64,000 bases of DNA from Sandaracinaceae bacterium (GTDB lineage Bacteria; Myxococcota_A; Polyangia; Polyangiales; Houyiibacteriaceae). A model generated the notes under the pieces. It did not search any database. It saw only the letters and a program-made list of their open reading frames with translations, and was not told the origin of the DNA. Numbering within the stretch: the first letter of the stretch is position 1; each line of letters begins with the position of its first letter. The position numbers and the translations under genes were made by a program. Shown piece after piece: positions 36,181 to 47,200 of this stretch. Where the stretch lies: the NCBI GenBank assembly GCA_020633075.1, contig JACKEI010000002.1, positions 1,364,001 to 1,428,000 of the forward strand. Reading direction: 5' to 3'.

Positions 36181-37812
36181 TCACGGGAGCGCCGTGCCAG
36201 CGCCAGTCAGCCCGATGGACATCGCACTGCACATTCCTCCGACGACCACGTCGTACAGGTTGGAGAGAATGGGGCGATAGTCCGACGGCATGACTGGATC
36301 GGTGGACGTAAGGTAGAGCTGCGCTACGAAGGCTTCGCTGGCAGCGGAGGACATGTAGCCTCCGATGACCACATTCGTGAGACTCGAGGGAGACACCGAA
36401 GCGGAGAAGACCGCATTGCTGAGGGGCAGGACGGCCGTCTGGGGCTGGCCAGGCGTGATGAGTGGCACCGCCAGAGTGAACGTTGGCAGCAAGACCCGTA
36501 GCGCGCCTTGCGGCGAGAGGGTTCCGACTCGTTGTGGGGCCAAGACCTGGCCCATCTGGTCGGTGACGGACACGATGGCGCACTGATCTCCGGTGGCGAC
36601 GCGCACGTGGATGTCCAGCCGCCGGCAACTGGTTCCGGTCGTGCCGCTGACCACGCACGCGAGCGCGGTATCGATTTCACCCTGGAGGTCGACAGGGTCG
36701 GTTGGCGTGAGCGCAGGCAGCGCGGCGGCTAGGTCGATCAGCGAGTTGTCCACCTGTTGCATGTAGTCCGGGACGGCGCAGACCGTGCCGGAGTCGTCTA
36801 CATCTTGTCCAACGACGGCCCCGCCCATAGCCTCGCTGTTGGTCGGGACGTGCAAGACGCCCAACCGGTACACAACGGGGCTGCCCGCGTTCGGGCACCG
36901 CGACGCGGAGCCACGTAGCCCAATGGAGAGCCCGCTGCATGTCTGTCCGACCATCACGTCCGTGAGAGCGTCGAGAATCGGTGTCAGGACCGAGAGCGGA
37001 GTCGTTCCGTCGCCGGCGGCTTGGAGCAGGGCAGTGAACGGGGCGTCGAGTTCGGCCCGAGGCATCGACCCGCCGATCACCATGTTGCTCAGGGTCAGCG
37101 TCGCCAACTGAGCGCTGAAGATCCCGTCATGGATGACAAAGGGGATGGAGACGGGGCCCCCTGGGGTGCGGTACGCGATGTTGAATTGAAGCGTCTCGAA
37201 CTCGCCACGCAGATTCCCGGCGCCGTCCACGGTCGCGGGGAACGGCCCGGCCAGCACCGCCTGAGTGGCTCCGTGCAGAATGGTGACCTCTGCGCACGCA
37301 CCGTTGGACGCCACGCGAATCGTCCAGGGAGGCTCCGGGCAGGCGGCGCTAGAGCCCGAGCACGTGAAGGTCGAGTCAAGTTCGGCTTGAAGGTCTATCA
37401 AGGGGTCTGGACCCAAGCTCGGGAGCGCCGCGGTCAGGTCAATCCAAGCGTTGTCCACGTCGCCCGAATAGTCGGGGACGCCACACATGGTCGGGGCAGC
37501 GTCCACATCATGGCCGAGCACTCGTGCGTTGGCCGCGTCGTCGATCGTTGGGATCTGCAGCGCTTCTAGGCGATAGTCGACCGGCGCGCCCAGGGTGGAG
37601 CAATCCAGCCCCATGTCGCCGCCGGCGTCATCGCTGCCACCGTCATCGCCACCATCGTGTCCGCTGTCCAGCGAACCGACGTCAGGCCCCGAGTCAGTCA
37701 GACCGAGGTCCTCCCCGTCAAAATGATAGCGGTCGAGGTTGTTGATGCAGTTGCAGCCCGGAACCAGCGCAGCCACCAAGCCAATCAGGAAAACGATTGA
37801 GTCGCGCCGCAT
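36181..37812 (-). CDS. Lipoprotein with a tandemly duplicated unknown domain
   Basis: The 543-residue protein has a lipoprotein signal ending in LVPGC and a Asp/Gly linker (GSLDSGHDGGDDGGSDDAGG). Two copies of a domain of about 230 residues follow (about 65-300 and 305-540). Matching blocks are VDYRL/VVYRL, GHDVD/GQDVD, CGVPDY/CAVPDY, VDNAWIDL/VDNSLIDL, SNMVIGG/TNVVIGG and MVGQTCSGLSIGL/VVGGMCSAMSIGL. Cysteines are conserved between copies. No family is recognised. The ATG shares one base with the stop of the TPR-like gene upstream (TGATG), so they are translated together. Confidence 0.8.
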   Translation of the reverse strand: MRRDSIVFLIGLVAALVPGCNCINNLDRYHFDGEDLGLTDSGPDVGSLDSGHDGGDDGGSDDAGGDMGLDCSTLGAPVDYRLEALQIPTIDDAANARVLGHDVDAAPTMCGVPDYSGDVDNAWIDLTAALPSLGPDPLIDLQAELDSTFTCSGSSAACPEPPWTIRVASNGACAEVTILHGATQAVLAGPFPATVDGAGNLRGEFETLQFNIAYRTPGGPVSIPFVIHDGIFSAQLATLTLSNMVIGGSMPRAELDAPFTALLQAAGDGTTPLSVLTPILDALTDVMVGQTCSGLSIGLRGSASRCPNAGSPVVYRLGVLHVPTNSEAMGGAVVGQDVDDSGTVCAVPDYMQQVDNSLIDLAAALPALTPTDPVDLQGEIDTALACVVSGTTGTSCRRLDIHVRVATGDQCAIVSVTDQMGQVLAPQRVGTLSPQGALRVLLPTFTLAVPLITPGQPQTAVLPLSNAVFSASVSPSSLTNVVIGGYMSSAASEAFVAQLYLTSTDPVMPSDYRPILSNLYDVVVGGMCSAMSIGLTGAGTALP

Positions 37813-38630
37813 CAGAATGTCCCCCGCACGGCAGCCGCGCAGCCTTGCCCGTCGCAGCCGAAGTCCAGCCGCGGTCTATTCGCCGTCACTTCGCTCTCCT
37901 CGTCGTCGCGACCGCTCAGCACCCACACCAACACGCCGATCGCCGCCGTGACACCGCCGCCGACCAGCAGCGCGGTGGACGCGTTGCCCCTGCGCTGTGA
38001 GCGGTCGCGCAGGCCGATGTCGTCCGGCGAGCAGACGAAGTTCACACAGCGGTCCTCGAGGGTGTTCGCGTCCTTGGTGGCCATGATGCCCATGACCCCG
38101 CCAACCACAAGTACGACGCCGCCGGCGCCGACCAAGACGGGGCCAAGCGGTGAGCGGCCAGAGGAGGGCGACTCGCGATCGACGGGTGTGCTCGGGGACT
38201 CAGAGTGCTGCTCTTCCGGCTGCTCTTCAGGCGGCGCCGTGGGCTCCGCGCCGCCGGAGACCTCGGGCTCTGCTGCGGCGCCGCGGGCGTTGGCTCGCTC
38301 CAGCGCCTCGAGCCTAGGTGCGAGGCGTGCGCGGTCCTGCGCGTCGGGCTGGTCCAGGTACTGGCGCAACACCCGAGCCGCCTCGACCTGAAATTGGCCA
38401 TCGCGGTACGCCAGGTAGGCGTTGTAGAGCAACGAGGTGCGTTGCGAGAGGGCGTAGGAGCGCTCGAACATGCGCCCCGCCTGCTCGAATTCGCCGCTCT
38501 CGTACAGCACTTGCCCGGCTTCGAACAGCTGTCGCGCGTCGTTGTCGCTGTCCTGCGCCGACGCGCCACCGGGTGCACACGCCAACACCACTGCGGCTAT
38601 CGCCAGGTACCTATGTGCCACACTGAGCAT
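37812..38630 (-). CDS. Exported TPR-like protein with two C-terminal membrane helices
   Basis: The ATG at 38630, six bases after AAGGAG (next to another ATG at 38633), gives 272 residues. A signal peptide ends at GGASAQ. Helical repeats with TPR-like spacing follow (ARQLFEAGQVLYESGEFEQA, RMFERSYALSQRTSLLYNAY). A Pro/Glu linker comes next, then two hydrophobic helices (GPVLVGAGGVVLVVGGVMGIM and ALLVGGGVTAAIGVLVWVLSG). A paralogue with the same design is at 51887-52627. Its stop overlaps the start of the lipoprotein gene. A role in an envelope complex with that lipoprotein is likely. Confidence 0.82.
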   Translation of the reverse strand: MLSVAHRYLAIAAVVLACAPGGASAQDSDNDARQLFEAGQVLYESGEFEQAGRMFERSYALSQRTSLLYNAYLAYRDGQFQVEAARVLRQYLDQPDAQDRARLAPRLEALERANARGAAAEPEVSGGAEPTAPPEEQPEEQHSESPSTPVDRESPSSGRSPLGPVLVGAGGVVLVVGGVMGIMATKDANTLEDRCVNFVCSPDDIGLRDRSQRRGNASTALLVGGGVTAAIGVLVWVLSGRDDEESEVTANRPRLDFGCDGQGCAAAVRGTF

Positions 38631-38784
38631 CATCTTCTCCTTCAACGTCCCTTGGGCACCGACCACTACCACCACTTGGAGACCAGCACAAGCTAGGCGT
38701 CCGGTCGCCGGGACCTAGGGAAAGCACAGCCCCCGTCTCATTCCCGCGGAACGTCCACGGCGCTTCCAGTGCTCCTCACCCAAC

Positions 38785-39816
38785 TCACACGCGCACGCGC
38801 ACGACGTGGCCCGCTGCTGGGTCGCCCTTTGGGTCCACCGTGATGAGCAGATCGGCGCCCAGGCGGCCCACCCACATGCCAGGAGGTGCGGGCTCGGGGA
38901 CCACGGCACCACGCAGGGCGGAGCGGTCGAAGATCATCACCCGGTCTTCGGTCTCCGTGTCCGCGTCGTGGCCGTCCAGCAGGATCAGGTCGCCGACGAC
39001 GACTCCCACGTAGCTGGACGTGAAGTCGTCCGCGAGCGCCGCTGCCGACAGCTCGGTGAGGTCGGGCCATGCGTGTGTGCGGAGCTCGGCGTCTTCGACC
39101 AGGTGGACGCGCGTCCCGTCGGACGAGAATCCGGCAAAGCCAGCGGGGCTAGCGCCACTGTCGAGCGCGGTGCTCACGGACACGGGAGGGCCGTCCGACC
39201 AGCCAGCCACCCGCGCAAAGGTCCCGTCTTGACCACACGCCGCGAGCAGCAGCACCGCGTCGTCCTGTGGGTGCAGATGCAGCTCGTGGAAGGCCGGTGG
39301 AGGGAAGGGCGCGCTCTCGACCACACCGAGCACGTCGTGAGAGCGCGGGTCCAGCAGGAGCAACGCCGTGGCGCTGCCGCTCTCGGCCGACACCCACAGC
39401 CGCTCACCGCTGCGGTCGAAGGTCAGCGCGTGCGCCGTGAAGTCGCCTCCGGCGAGCGCATCCAGGCGAGAGCGCCGCTGCTCACCCTCGCGGTCGACCG
39501 TGACCAACACGCTCACCCCGTCTACCACTCCCGTCACCGCCAGCAGCCCAACCGCGGGGTCGATGGCGAAGCCATGAATGCCCTGAGCGACACCCCGGTG
39601 GCCCGTGGGCGGAGCGGCGCGGGTGGGCAGACGCAGGTCCGCGGGCAGCGTGAAGCTCGTCCCCGAGACGAGCGCGTTCTCTTGCCAGACGCGCGTGGCA
39701 ACCTGCCCATCCAGCGTGGCGAAGGCAAACGCAGTGCGCGCTGGGTTCACGGCCACCCACGGCCACGCCAGCTTTCCGTGCGCCGCGGCAAAGGTGCCCA
39801 CCTGGTCGAAGTGCAT
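38785..39816 (-). CDS. WD40/propeller-like protein of unknown function
   Basis: The 343-residue protein starts after a good AGGAG site and has no signal peptide. It has about six blades with patterns such as ALTFDRSGERLWVSAESG, ELHLHPQDDAVLLLAACG and FAGFSSDGTRVHLVEDAE, in which SGER or SDGTR turns repeat as in beta-propellers of the YncE or WD40 type. It may be a cytoplasmic scaffold or a phosphatase/lactonase-like fold, but no catalytic residues are recognised. It ends downstream in a GC-rich gap before the TPR-like gene. Confidence 0.7.
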   Translation of the reverse strand: MHFDQVGTFAAAHGKLAWPWVAVNPARTAFAFATLDGQVATRVWQENALVSGTSFTLPADLRLPTRAAPPTGHRGVAQGIHGFAIDPAVGLLAVTGVVDGVSVLVTVDREGEQRRSRLDALAGGDFTAHALTFDRSGERLWVSAESGSATALLLLDPRSHDVLGVVESAPFPPPAFHELHLHPQDDAVLLLAACGQDGTFARVAGWSDGPPVSVSTALDSGASPAGFAGFSSDGTRVHLVEDAELRTHAWPDLTELSAAALADDFTSSYVGVVVGDLILLDGHDADTETEDRVMIFDRSALRGAVVPEPAPPGMWVGRLGADLLITVDPKGDPAAGHVVRVRV

Positions 39817-40139
39817 GCGTGTCTCCTACCTGAACGCGCCCCACCTCGCACCCCGCGCGATGGTGCGACCCTTGCTCACACAGAGACTACCTGCCCCTGT
39901 GCACCATCGCCTACGATGGCGAGGACTTGGACCCGCGCAGCCCGCACGTGAACACGCCGACGACAGACCGCGCGACCGCCGAGTCGCTGGGCTGCCCTAT
40001 CCCCGAGCGCAGTCTGCGCAGCTCCGCCATGAGTAGGCTCCGTGTCACGGTCATGGCATATTCTTGCCGTCCGAATCGCCTCGTGTTGGTTCTTGTTGAG
40101 GTGTCGTTGTTCGAAGGTTTGCAAAACGCAGTGATCGAT
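39817..40139. other. Region upstream of low-GC lipoprotein, possible gene debris
   Basis: These 323 bases change from GC-rich to clearly lower GC near 40060. A plus-strand frame (about 39850-40040) with WCDPCSHRDYLPLCTIAYDG reads like a broken protein end, but no start or family is visible. Promoters for the propeller gene (minus) and the lipoprotein (plus) must lie here. Confidence 0.45.
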
Positions 40140-40571
40140 GTGAAACATGCTTTCGGAATTTTGGCTGTTCTCATTGCGTCTGTCGGATGCAGTCAAACTA
40201 GTGGGGAAACTCGAATCATACCTGGTTCGTTTACGTTAGGTGAAGATGAGGTTGTAGTTGAAGTGTCTCCGCATTTTCCGCGAAGCCCGAACGTATCAGT
40301 GTGCATAGACCCGGGTGTGGTGATCGCGGACCCTCTCCGCCGATTAATGCCTGACAGCAGGCCTCTTCAGGTCTCCGCCTACTTGGTTGACATCGACGGG
40401 CGTCGCACTGTTCTGGACATGTATCACGAGTCCCGCGTGGGCGGGTCGCGACTACTTTGCCTCCTTGGTGTGATGGATCGCAGCGTGGGCGATGTGGTCG
40501 CGATCTCGCTCGCATCGTCTCACCCGCTCAGGGTCCGCACACTCGCTCTAGTCGCTTCGTCGCGGAAGTAG
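40140..40571 (+). CDS. Small lipoprotein in a low-GC patch (paralogue of 40758 gene)
   Basis: A GTG at 40140 (another GTG at 40131) gives 143 residues with a lipoprotein signal FGILAVLIASVGC. The mature part has two cysteines (SVCIDPG and LLCLLGV) and ends SLASSHPLRVRTLALVASSRK. Base composition is unlike its neighbours: 26 of 60 bases are G or C at 40141-40200, in a window where high GC is usual. The same layout of two cysteines and an SSH-L-V tail occurs in the next gene. The function is unknown; it was probably acquired by transfer. Confidence 0.65.
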   Translation: MKHAFGILAVLIASVGCSQTSGETRIIPGSFTLGEDEVVVEVSPHFPRSPNVSVCIDPGVVIADPLRRLMPDSRPLQVSAYLVDIDGRRTVLDMYHESRVGGSRLLCLLGVMDRSVGDVVAISLASSHPLRVRTLALVASSRK

Positions 40572-40757
40572 TTGAGGTGGTGCAACTTGGCGGAGACGAT
40601 GTAGGTGAAGCGCGCGCCGGCGTTCTCGGCGCGCACGATTCTCTTTGCACAGATGGTCGGGTCGCGGCTCCGGACGACGTTACGCCGCTTGCGCTTGCTC
40701 GCCTGCGGCGTTCGGGCACTGCCACGGGAGGTTTCCCTCCAGGTGCGAGCATGCCAC
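40560..40757 (-). pseudogene. Possible gene fragment on the minus strand
   Basis: On the minus strand a frame with good codon use reads RSRDPTICAKRIVRAENAG and then FTYIVSAKLHHLNYF before it enters the lipoprotein gene and stops. No start or matching family is visible. It looks like the end of a broken gene, but could also be chance. Confidence 0.25.
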
Positions 40758-41210
40758 GTGACTAACTCACCACGATGTCGACCATTGCTTGCCGCGTGGC
40801 TATGCGCGCTATCGTCCTGCGGCGGCGGCCCCTACATGGAGAGCGTTGCCCTCGCAACGTCTCTTGGACCGGCGAGCACCACTATCGCGGTCGACCCCTC
40901 ACTTCCGAATCGGGCCAGAATGTCGCTGTGTATTCCTTCGGACACCGTTGGTCTCCTATGGGAGCCAGGCGCGTTCGACCCAGTGGATTCGGGCGGCCAT
41001 CGTGTCTTGTTGAATGCTGAAATGCGTTTCGAGGGAGGAGCATCACGAAACGCGAGCTTCAGCAGTACGTTGAGGACGTCGAGCGGTCGATGGTACTGCT
41101 TAAGTAGCATTCAAGACGGATCTGAAGCAGCTCTCGTGGCCGTGCGCGCGACGTCGAGTCATCGACTTTCTGTCTCTCGAGTCATGGTAGCCGGAACGGA
41201 CAGTTGGTGA
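40758..41210 (+). CDS. Small lipoprotein, diverged paralogue of the 40140 gene
   Basis: A GTG at 40758 gives 150 residues with a lipoprotein signal (LLAAWLCALSSC). The mature part has SLCIPSDTVG and WYCLSSIQDG, and ends RATSSHRLSVSRVMVAGT. Placed beside the 40140 protein, the two Cys positions, the polar middle and the SSH-x-L-x-V tail line up, so a distant common origin is likely. Its GC content is also below average. It stops 20 bases before the end of the giant minus-strand gene. The function is unknown. Confidence 0.6.
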   Translation: MTNSPRCRPLLAAWLCALSSCGGGPYMESVALATSLGPASTTIAVDPSLPNRARMSLCIPSDTVGLLWEPGAFDPVDSGGHRVLLNAEMRFEGGASRNASFSSTLRTSSGRWYCLSSIQDGSEAALVAVRATSSHRLSVSRVMVAGTDSW

Positions 41211-41230
41211 GTTGGCGAGCGAGGCGCGGA

Positions 41231-44200
41231 CTACGCCGGCGTAGCCACGACGAAGGTGGTCCGCCCGCGCTCCACGCGCTCCACGGTGAACGGCACGCCC
41301 CACTCGCCCAGCTGCTCTTCGAAGACGCGCAGCCGGCGCGGGCCGCCCACCAGGCGCGTCAGCTCTGCGAGGGGCAGCTCGCCGGCTTCGAGCAGACGCA
41401 CGGCGGCGTTCTGAAAGGCGGCGTCGGGGATCTTGCCGGCCCAGGCGGGCAGGTTGGTGCGTGACGCGGAGGCTGGGCTTGCCGTTGCGTCGCGCCCGCC
41501 TGGGGGCGCAGCGCTCGCGCTCTCTGCGGGCGCCGGCTTGCGCGTGGCGGTGCGGCGCGCCTTCCACTCCGGGCGCTGTAGCGCTCCCTGCGCGCCGGGC
41601 ACGCGCTCCAGGATCTCGCTCACCACGGCGTCGGGGCGGCGGGCCCAGGTGGCGGCGTCCACTTCCAGCACGTCCCAGCCGCGGGCGCGCAGCACGGCGG
41701 GCCGGTGGACAAAGCGGTCGAAGGCGCTGCCCCCCTCGCCGGACTCGTCCAGCAGGATGGCGAGCTTGAAGCGGGTGGGGTCGGCCGGGTCCAGGATGGC
41801 CACGGGCACGCGAAAGTCGGAGGTGCCCACGTTCAGCTCATGGGGCACCTGCTGCGCCTCCAGCGCGAGCGCCAGCTGGGTGGCCATGGGCACGTAGCCC
41901 TCGATGGGCAGCGCGCGCGCGGCGGCCCTTGGCTTCTGCTGCGTCTCGCGCACCAGCGCGAGGATGCCGTCGGCCTGCTGCGTGCGGCCCTCGCTCATGT
42001 GCTGCGCGTACTCGAGGTAGCGCTTGAAGAGCTGCGGCCCCAGGTGGCTGGAGCCGGCCACGCTGAGCAGGTCGGGCGAGAACGACGACACGATGTAGCA
42101 GCGCTGCTTGGCGCGCGAGATGGCCACGTTCAGGCGCCGCTCGCCACCGCGCTGCCCCAGCGGGCCAAAGCGCGCGGGCACGTAGCGGTCCGTGCTGCCG
42201 CTGCGCCGGGTGCGGGTCACGGGGGCGTGCGCCAACGAGAAGACGATGATGTCGCGCTCGTCTCCCTGCACGGCCTCGAGGTTCTTCACGAAGGGACGCT
42301 CGTCCAGGCGCTCGTTCGCCTCGGCGGCGCCCCAGGCCTCGCCGAACGCGGCGTCGCTGGCCACACGGCGCTCGATGGCGGCCAGGATGGCGGCGCGCTG
42401 CTTGAGGTTGAAGGTGACGACGCCCAGGGTGGGTGGCGTTGGCTCCGCCAGCAGCTCGGCCAGCAGCGTGACCACGCGCTCGGCCTCCACCACGTTGACG
42501 CCCGTGTCGTACTCGCCGTCCTCGATCTGGATGAAGCGCAGCCCGGGTGTGGCCTCGGCCGCGTGCGTGGACGGGATGGTCAGCAGCTCGCCGCCGTACA
42601 TGGCGTGGTTGGAGAACGCGATGAGCGACTCGTCCTGGCAGCGGTAGTGCCACGCCAGCGCGGTGTGGCGCACGCGGCTGCGGCTGAGCGTGAGCAGGGA
42701 CTCGGCGCTCAGCATGTCTCGCGCTTCACGGGCCTCACGCTCGTCTTCGCGCTCGTCGGTGTCCGGCTCGCTGCCGTTGGTGGCGTCCGCGCCCTCGTCG
42801 CTGGACCCCATGCGGAAGTACGAGGTGGGCGGCATCTGCTTCTCGTCGCCGGCCACCACCACGCGCTTGGCGCGCAGCAGCACGGGCAGGCCAGACTCCA
42901 CCGTGCACTGCGAGGCCTCGTCGAAGACCACCAGGTCGAAGAGGGGCTCACGCGGGAAGAGGATGGCCATGGTCTCCGGCGAGAGCAGCCACACCGGCAC
43001 CACATCCAGCAGGCCCCCGTCCGCGAACTGCCGCACGAAGGTGCGCAGCGCCAACAGGTTGCGCTTCTTGCGCGTCTCCTTGAGCAGGCTCTCCCACACG
43101 GCCTGTGCCGCCGTGCGCCGCTTGTGCTTCTCGGGCGCCGCCACGTTCAGCAGGGGGGCCGTGTCCAGCGTGGCCACCACGCGCTCGATCTCGATCTCCG
43201 AGAGCTGCTTCTCCAGCGTGGCCAGGCGCGCGGCGGCGGCCTGCTTGAGCTCGTCGCTCGCGGCGGTGCCATAGTCCGCCAGCTGCGGCGCGGCCTCTTG
43301 CGCGCGCCGGAGCTGCGCCTGCGCCCAGCCGTGCAGCAGGGTCTGCCGCCAGCGCTCTGGGCCCTGCTGCGGGTGCAGCGCCACCAGCGCGTCCAGCGTG
43401 GCGCGCAGCTCGGGCAGCAGGCGCAGCCCGCGCTCCATGCGTCCGTCAGAGCGGGACACGGCGGCGCCCTCGCGCACCAGGCGCTCCCGCAGCGCGCTCA
43501 GCTGCTCCGCGCTGGGCGCGTCACCGAGCCCCGGCGCAAAGGGGCGCAGCGGCAGCACGGCGGCGCGCAGCGCGGCGAGGCGCGTGCTGGCGTCGTGCCG
43601 GCCCGCCACGGCGGCGTCCCACTCGGGCAGCTGCGCGGCGCTCAGCTCCTGCGCCAGCCCGGCCGCGGCCAGCTGCGGTGAGGCGCGGCGCAGGGCCTGC
43701 TGGTGCAGCACCATCTGCACGGCGGCGGGCAGGTAGGCCTCGAGGTCCTTGCGGTGCCGCAGCGTGGGCGCGCCGCGCAGGTGCTGCATGGCTTGCTGGG
43801 CAGCGCGCCACACCTTCGCGGCGCGCACGCGGCTCACCAGCTCCGCGATGAACGCGCGGTCCAAGGGGTGCCCCGTGCGCTCGGGCCAGACGGTGGCGAT
43901 GCGGCGCGTCACCAGCGAGCGCGCCACCCACCAGGCCCACACGAAGAAGCGCGTGAAGCGCCCCGCGTGGCGCTCCAGCAGCGCCAGCGCCGCCACCAGC
44001 TCGGGGGCCACGTCCATCTGGATGGCCTCGTCCCACTGGACCAGCGCGCTGCGCTGCACCTCGAGCTCCGCGTCGGCCGCACGGAAGGCCTCCACCACGT
44101 CGTCGCTGGCCACGCTCGCGCGGGCGGCCACGTAGAGCGTGTCGCCCTCGGCCACCTGCGCGCGCACCGCCCGCAGCGCCTGCTCGCGCACCAAGAGCTC

Positions 44201-47200
44201 GCTCACGCCGTCGAGCGCGCTCGCGGGCAGCGCGTGCGCGCCGCTCTCGAAGTGCTGCGCGGCGGCCACGGCGGCCTCGGTCTGCTGCACCAGCGTGGCT
44301 CGCTGCGCGTCGTCGTGGTGCGCCAGGCTCGCGCGCTCCGGCTGCCCCGCCGCGGCGCGCCAAGGGCTGCCCGGCGCCCACAGGGGCTGCTCCGCGTGCA
44401 GCGCGTCCACCAGGCCCAGCAGGTCTGTGAGCGCGTCCACGCCGAGGGCGCCGTGCGCGGTGGGCACCGGCACGTTGGCTGGGCTCTCCCCGCTCTCCGC
44501 CCGCGGCCCCTCACGCTCCGGCGCCGTAGCCGTGCGCAGCGTCAGCAGCTGCCCAGCCGTCAGCCCGCCGCCCCCGGCGCTCCGCAGCGCCGCGCGCCGG
44601 CTGTCCAGCGCGTCCCGGGCCTCCGCGTGCTCGCGCGTGAGCTGCGCCGCCGCCTCCTCGTCGAAGGGGATGGGCGTGAAGCCGTCCAACCGCTCGGCGA
44701 TCTGCGCGTACAGCGCCTTTCGGTCCTCGTGCACGTCGTGCACCAGCCCCATGGCGTGCCGCAGCCCCAGCTTCTCGATGCGCTGATACACCACGTCCAG
44801 CGCGGCGCGCTTCTCGCACACCACGGCCACGCGCTCGCCACGCCGCAGCGCGTCCAACACCAGGTTGGCGATGACCTGGCTCTTGCCCGTGCCGGGCGGC
44901 CCGTCGATGACCATGGCCTCGTGCTGCAGGCACTCGTCCAGCACCGCGCGCTGCGTGGGGTCCGCGTCGATGAGCGGGTGCGCCGCCTTGTGCACCTGCA
45001 CGGGGAGGCCCTGCCCGCGCAGCGTGGCGGGCAGCAGCACGGTGGCCGACGCCAGCAGGTTCGCGACGGGCGTGTCAGTCTCGCTCAGCGCTTGAATCAG
45101 CGCGTCGTAGTCCTGCAGCAGGTCCGAGCTGGACTGGGGGAACAGGCCCAGCACGGCCACGTCTTCAATCTCCAGCCGGTGCCCCCCCTGGTCGATGTCC
45201 TCACGCAGCTCGAAGGGCCGGAGCGCGCCGCCGCCCACGCTCACCTCCACCCCCAGCTCCGCCAGCCGCGCGACGACGGCGCCTTGCCCGCCCTCGCGGT
45301 CGCTGGCCAGCTCGTCCAGCTCCTCGGCCAGGCTGTCTGGGAAGCCGAAGCGCATCTTGTTGAAGATCAGCCGCAGCAGCGACTGGTTCACGATGGGGTC
45401 TTCGTCCTGCTTGGGCGCGAGCTTGAAGCTGCGCGCGCCGCGGCTGTCGCGCACCAGCTCCACCGGGTACAGCAAGAGGGGGGCGCGCACCGGGTAGGCG
45501 GCCAGCGCCGTCTGTCGCCCCACCGCGCCGGTCAGGAAGGGGTAGCCCACGTACAGGTCGTGCGAGCCCGTCTCCTCCACGCGGTCACGGTGCGCGCGGT
45601 CCAGCTTGTCCAGCGCCTCGCCGCAGTCCTCCGCCGCGCGGTGCGTGCCGGCCTCGCTCGCGTCCACCAGCCGCGCCACGCGCCCTGCGCGCACCTGCGC
45701 CAGCGTGCGCTCGCCCATGCCCAGCGAGATGCGCTCCAGCCGCGCCACGTCGAAGGCGCGCTCGTTACGCAGCACGCGCAGGCGCACGGAGGGGCTGCGC
45801 CCGTCTCCCGAGATCAGCTGGTCACGCAGGCGCGACAGCCCGCGGATCAGCTGCTGCCGCGAGGGGTCGCTGTTGTCGGGGCCGCTCGCCTGCGCCTCGG
45901 CGCCTTCGGGCAGCGGCGCGCTCAACTGCAGCACGTCGTCCAGCTGCGCGCGCCGCAGCGACGGAGTCGCGCTGACGGAGCGCGCCTCGAACGCGCCCTC
46001 GATGGCCAGCACGGCGCCCTCGTTGACCTCGGCCTGACCGATCAGCCGCAGCAGCCGCCGGTACATGATGCTGCCGGTGCCGCGCCGGCTGACGCCATGC
46101 AGGAACGCGTCCAGCGCCTCCAGCACGTCGTCGTGGCGCGCGGGCAGCGGAATGACCTGCGGCACCACGTCCGTGATGACGATGTGCACGTTCAGCGCGG
46201 CCAGCGCCGCCACCATCCAGCGCTCGAACAGGGCCTGGTGCCCCAGGGCCACGCCCACACCCAGCACGGCCCCCACCTCGCGCTCGTCGATGGTGCCGTC
46301 CGCCCCCAGCATGTGCACCAGCAGCAAGAACACGCGCCGCGCCAGGTCCGGCCCGCCCGCCCGCACGATGGGCGCCGTCTGCGCCAGCCGCTGCCGCGCG
46401 CTCTCGAGGTCCAGGTAGGTCTGCCAGTCCGGCACCAGCGGCGCGAAGATGCGCTCGATCAGCTCCGACTCCTCGGCCGCCAGCTCGTCGTCGGACCACG
46501 CCACCAGCACCGCGCCCGCCAGCGCGCACTCGTACACCTCGAGCGGTGGGGCCTCGAGCGGGTCGTAGTCCACGTCCAGCTCCGGGCGCCCGAGGATGGT
46601 GGCCAGCGTGTCTTCCACCTCGGCGATGGGGCGCTGCCCGGTGCCCTTCCCGGTGAGCTTCTTGTAGACGTCGCTCTCGCTGAAGAGCCAGGCCGCGTAC
46701 GCGCGCAGGTTGTGCTCCGGGTGCGTGCCGTGCTGCGCCTTCTCCGTCCCCGCCAGGCAGGACTCCATCAGCTCGCGGCACTGCGCGAGGTAGGCGTCCG
46801 TGTCCCACGTGAGCGCGCTCACCGGCAGGCCGGTGGTGATGGACATCTGCGCGCGCAGCATGCCCGGCAGGTCCTGGCAGGCCAGCAGCCCAAAGCGGTC
46901 GGCCGTGATCTCGGCGGCCACCATCAGCAGCTGCGCCGTGCGTTGGCGCTCCACGTCGCTGCCGCCGCCCTCGCGCGCGCCGCCGCCGCCACCGAGCGCG
47001 CCCCCTCGCGCCAGCGTGTGCGCCGCCATGTGCCGCTGTCCGCGCTCGCCCCGCGGCCCGTGCGCCAGGTAGTGCCCCAGCTCGTGCCCGAACACGAAGC
47101 ACAGCCCGCTGTCGTCCAGCTGCGTCAGGAGGCGCCCCTGCACCTCCACCAGGATGGGCGCCTCCACCATGTGCATCGCGGCGTTCTCGTGGCCGGCGGA

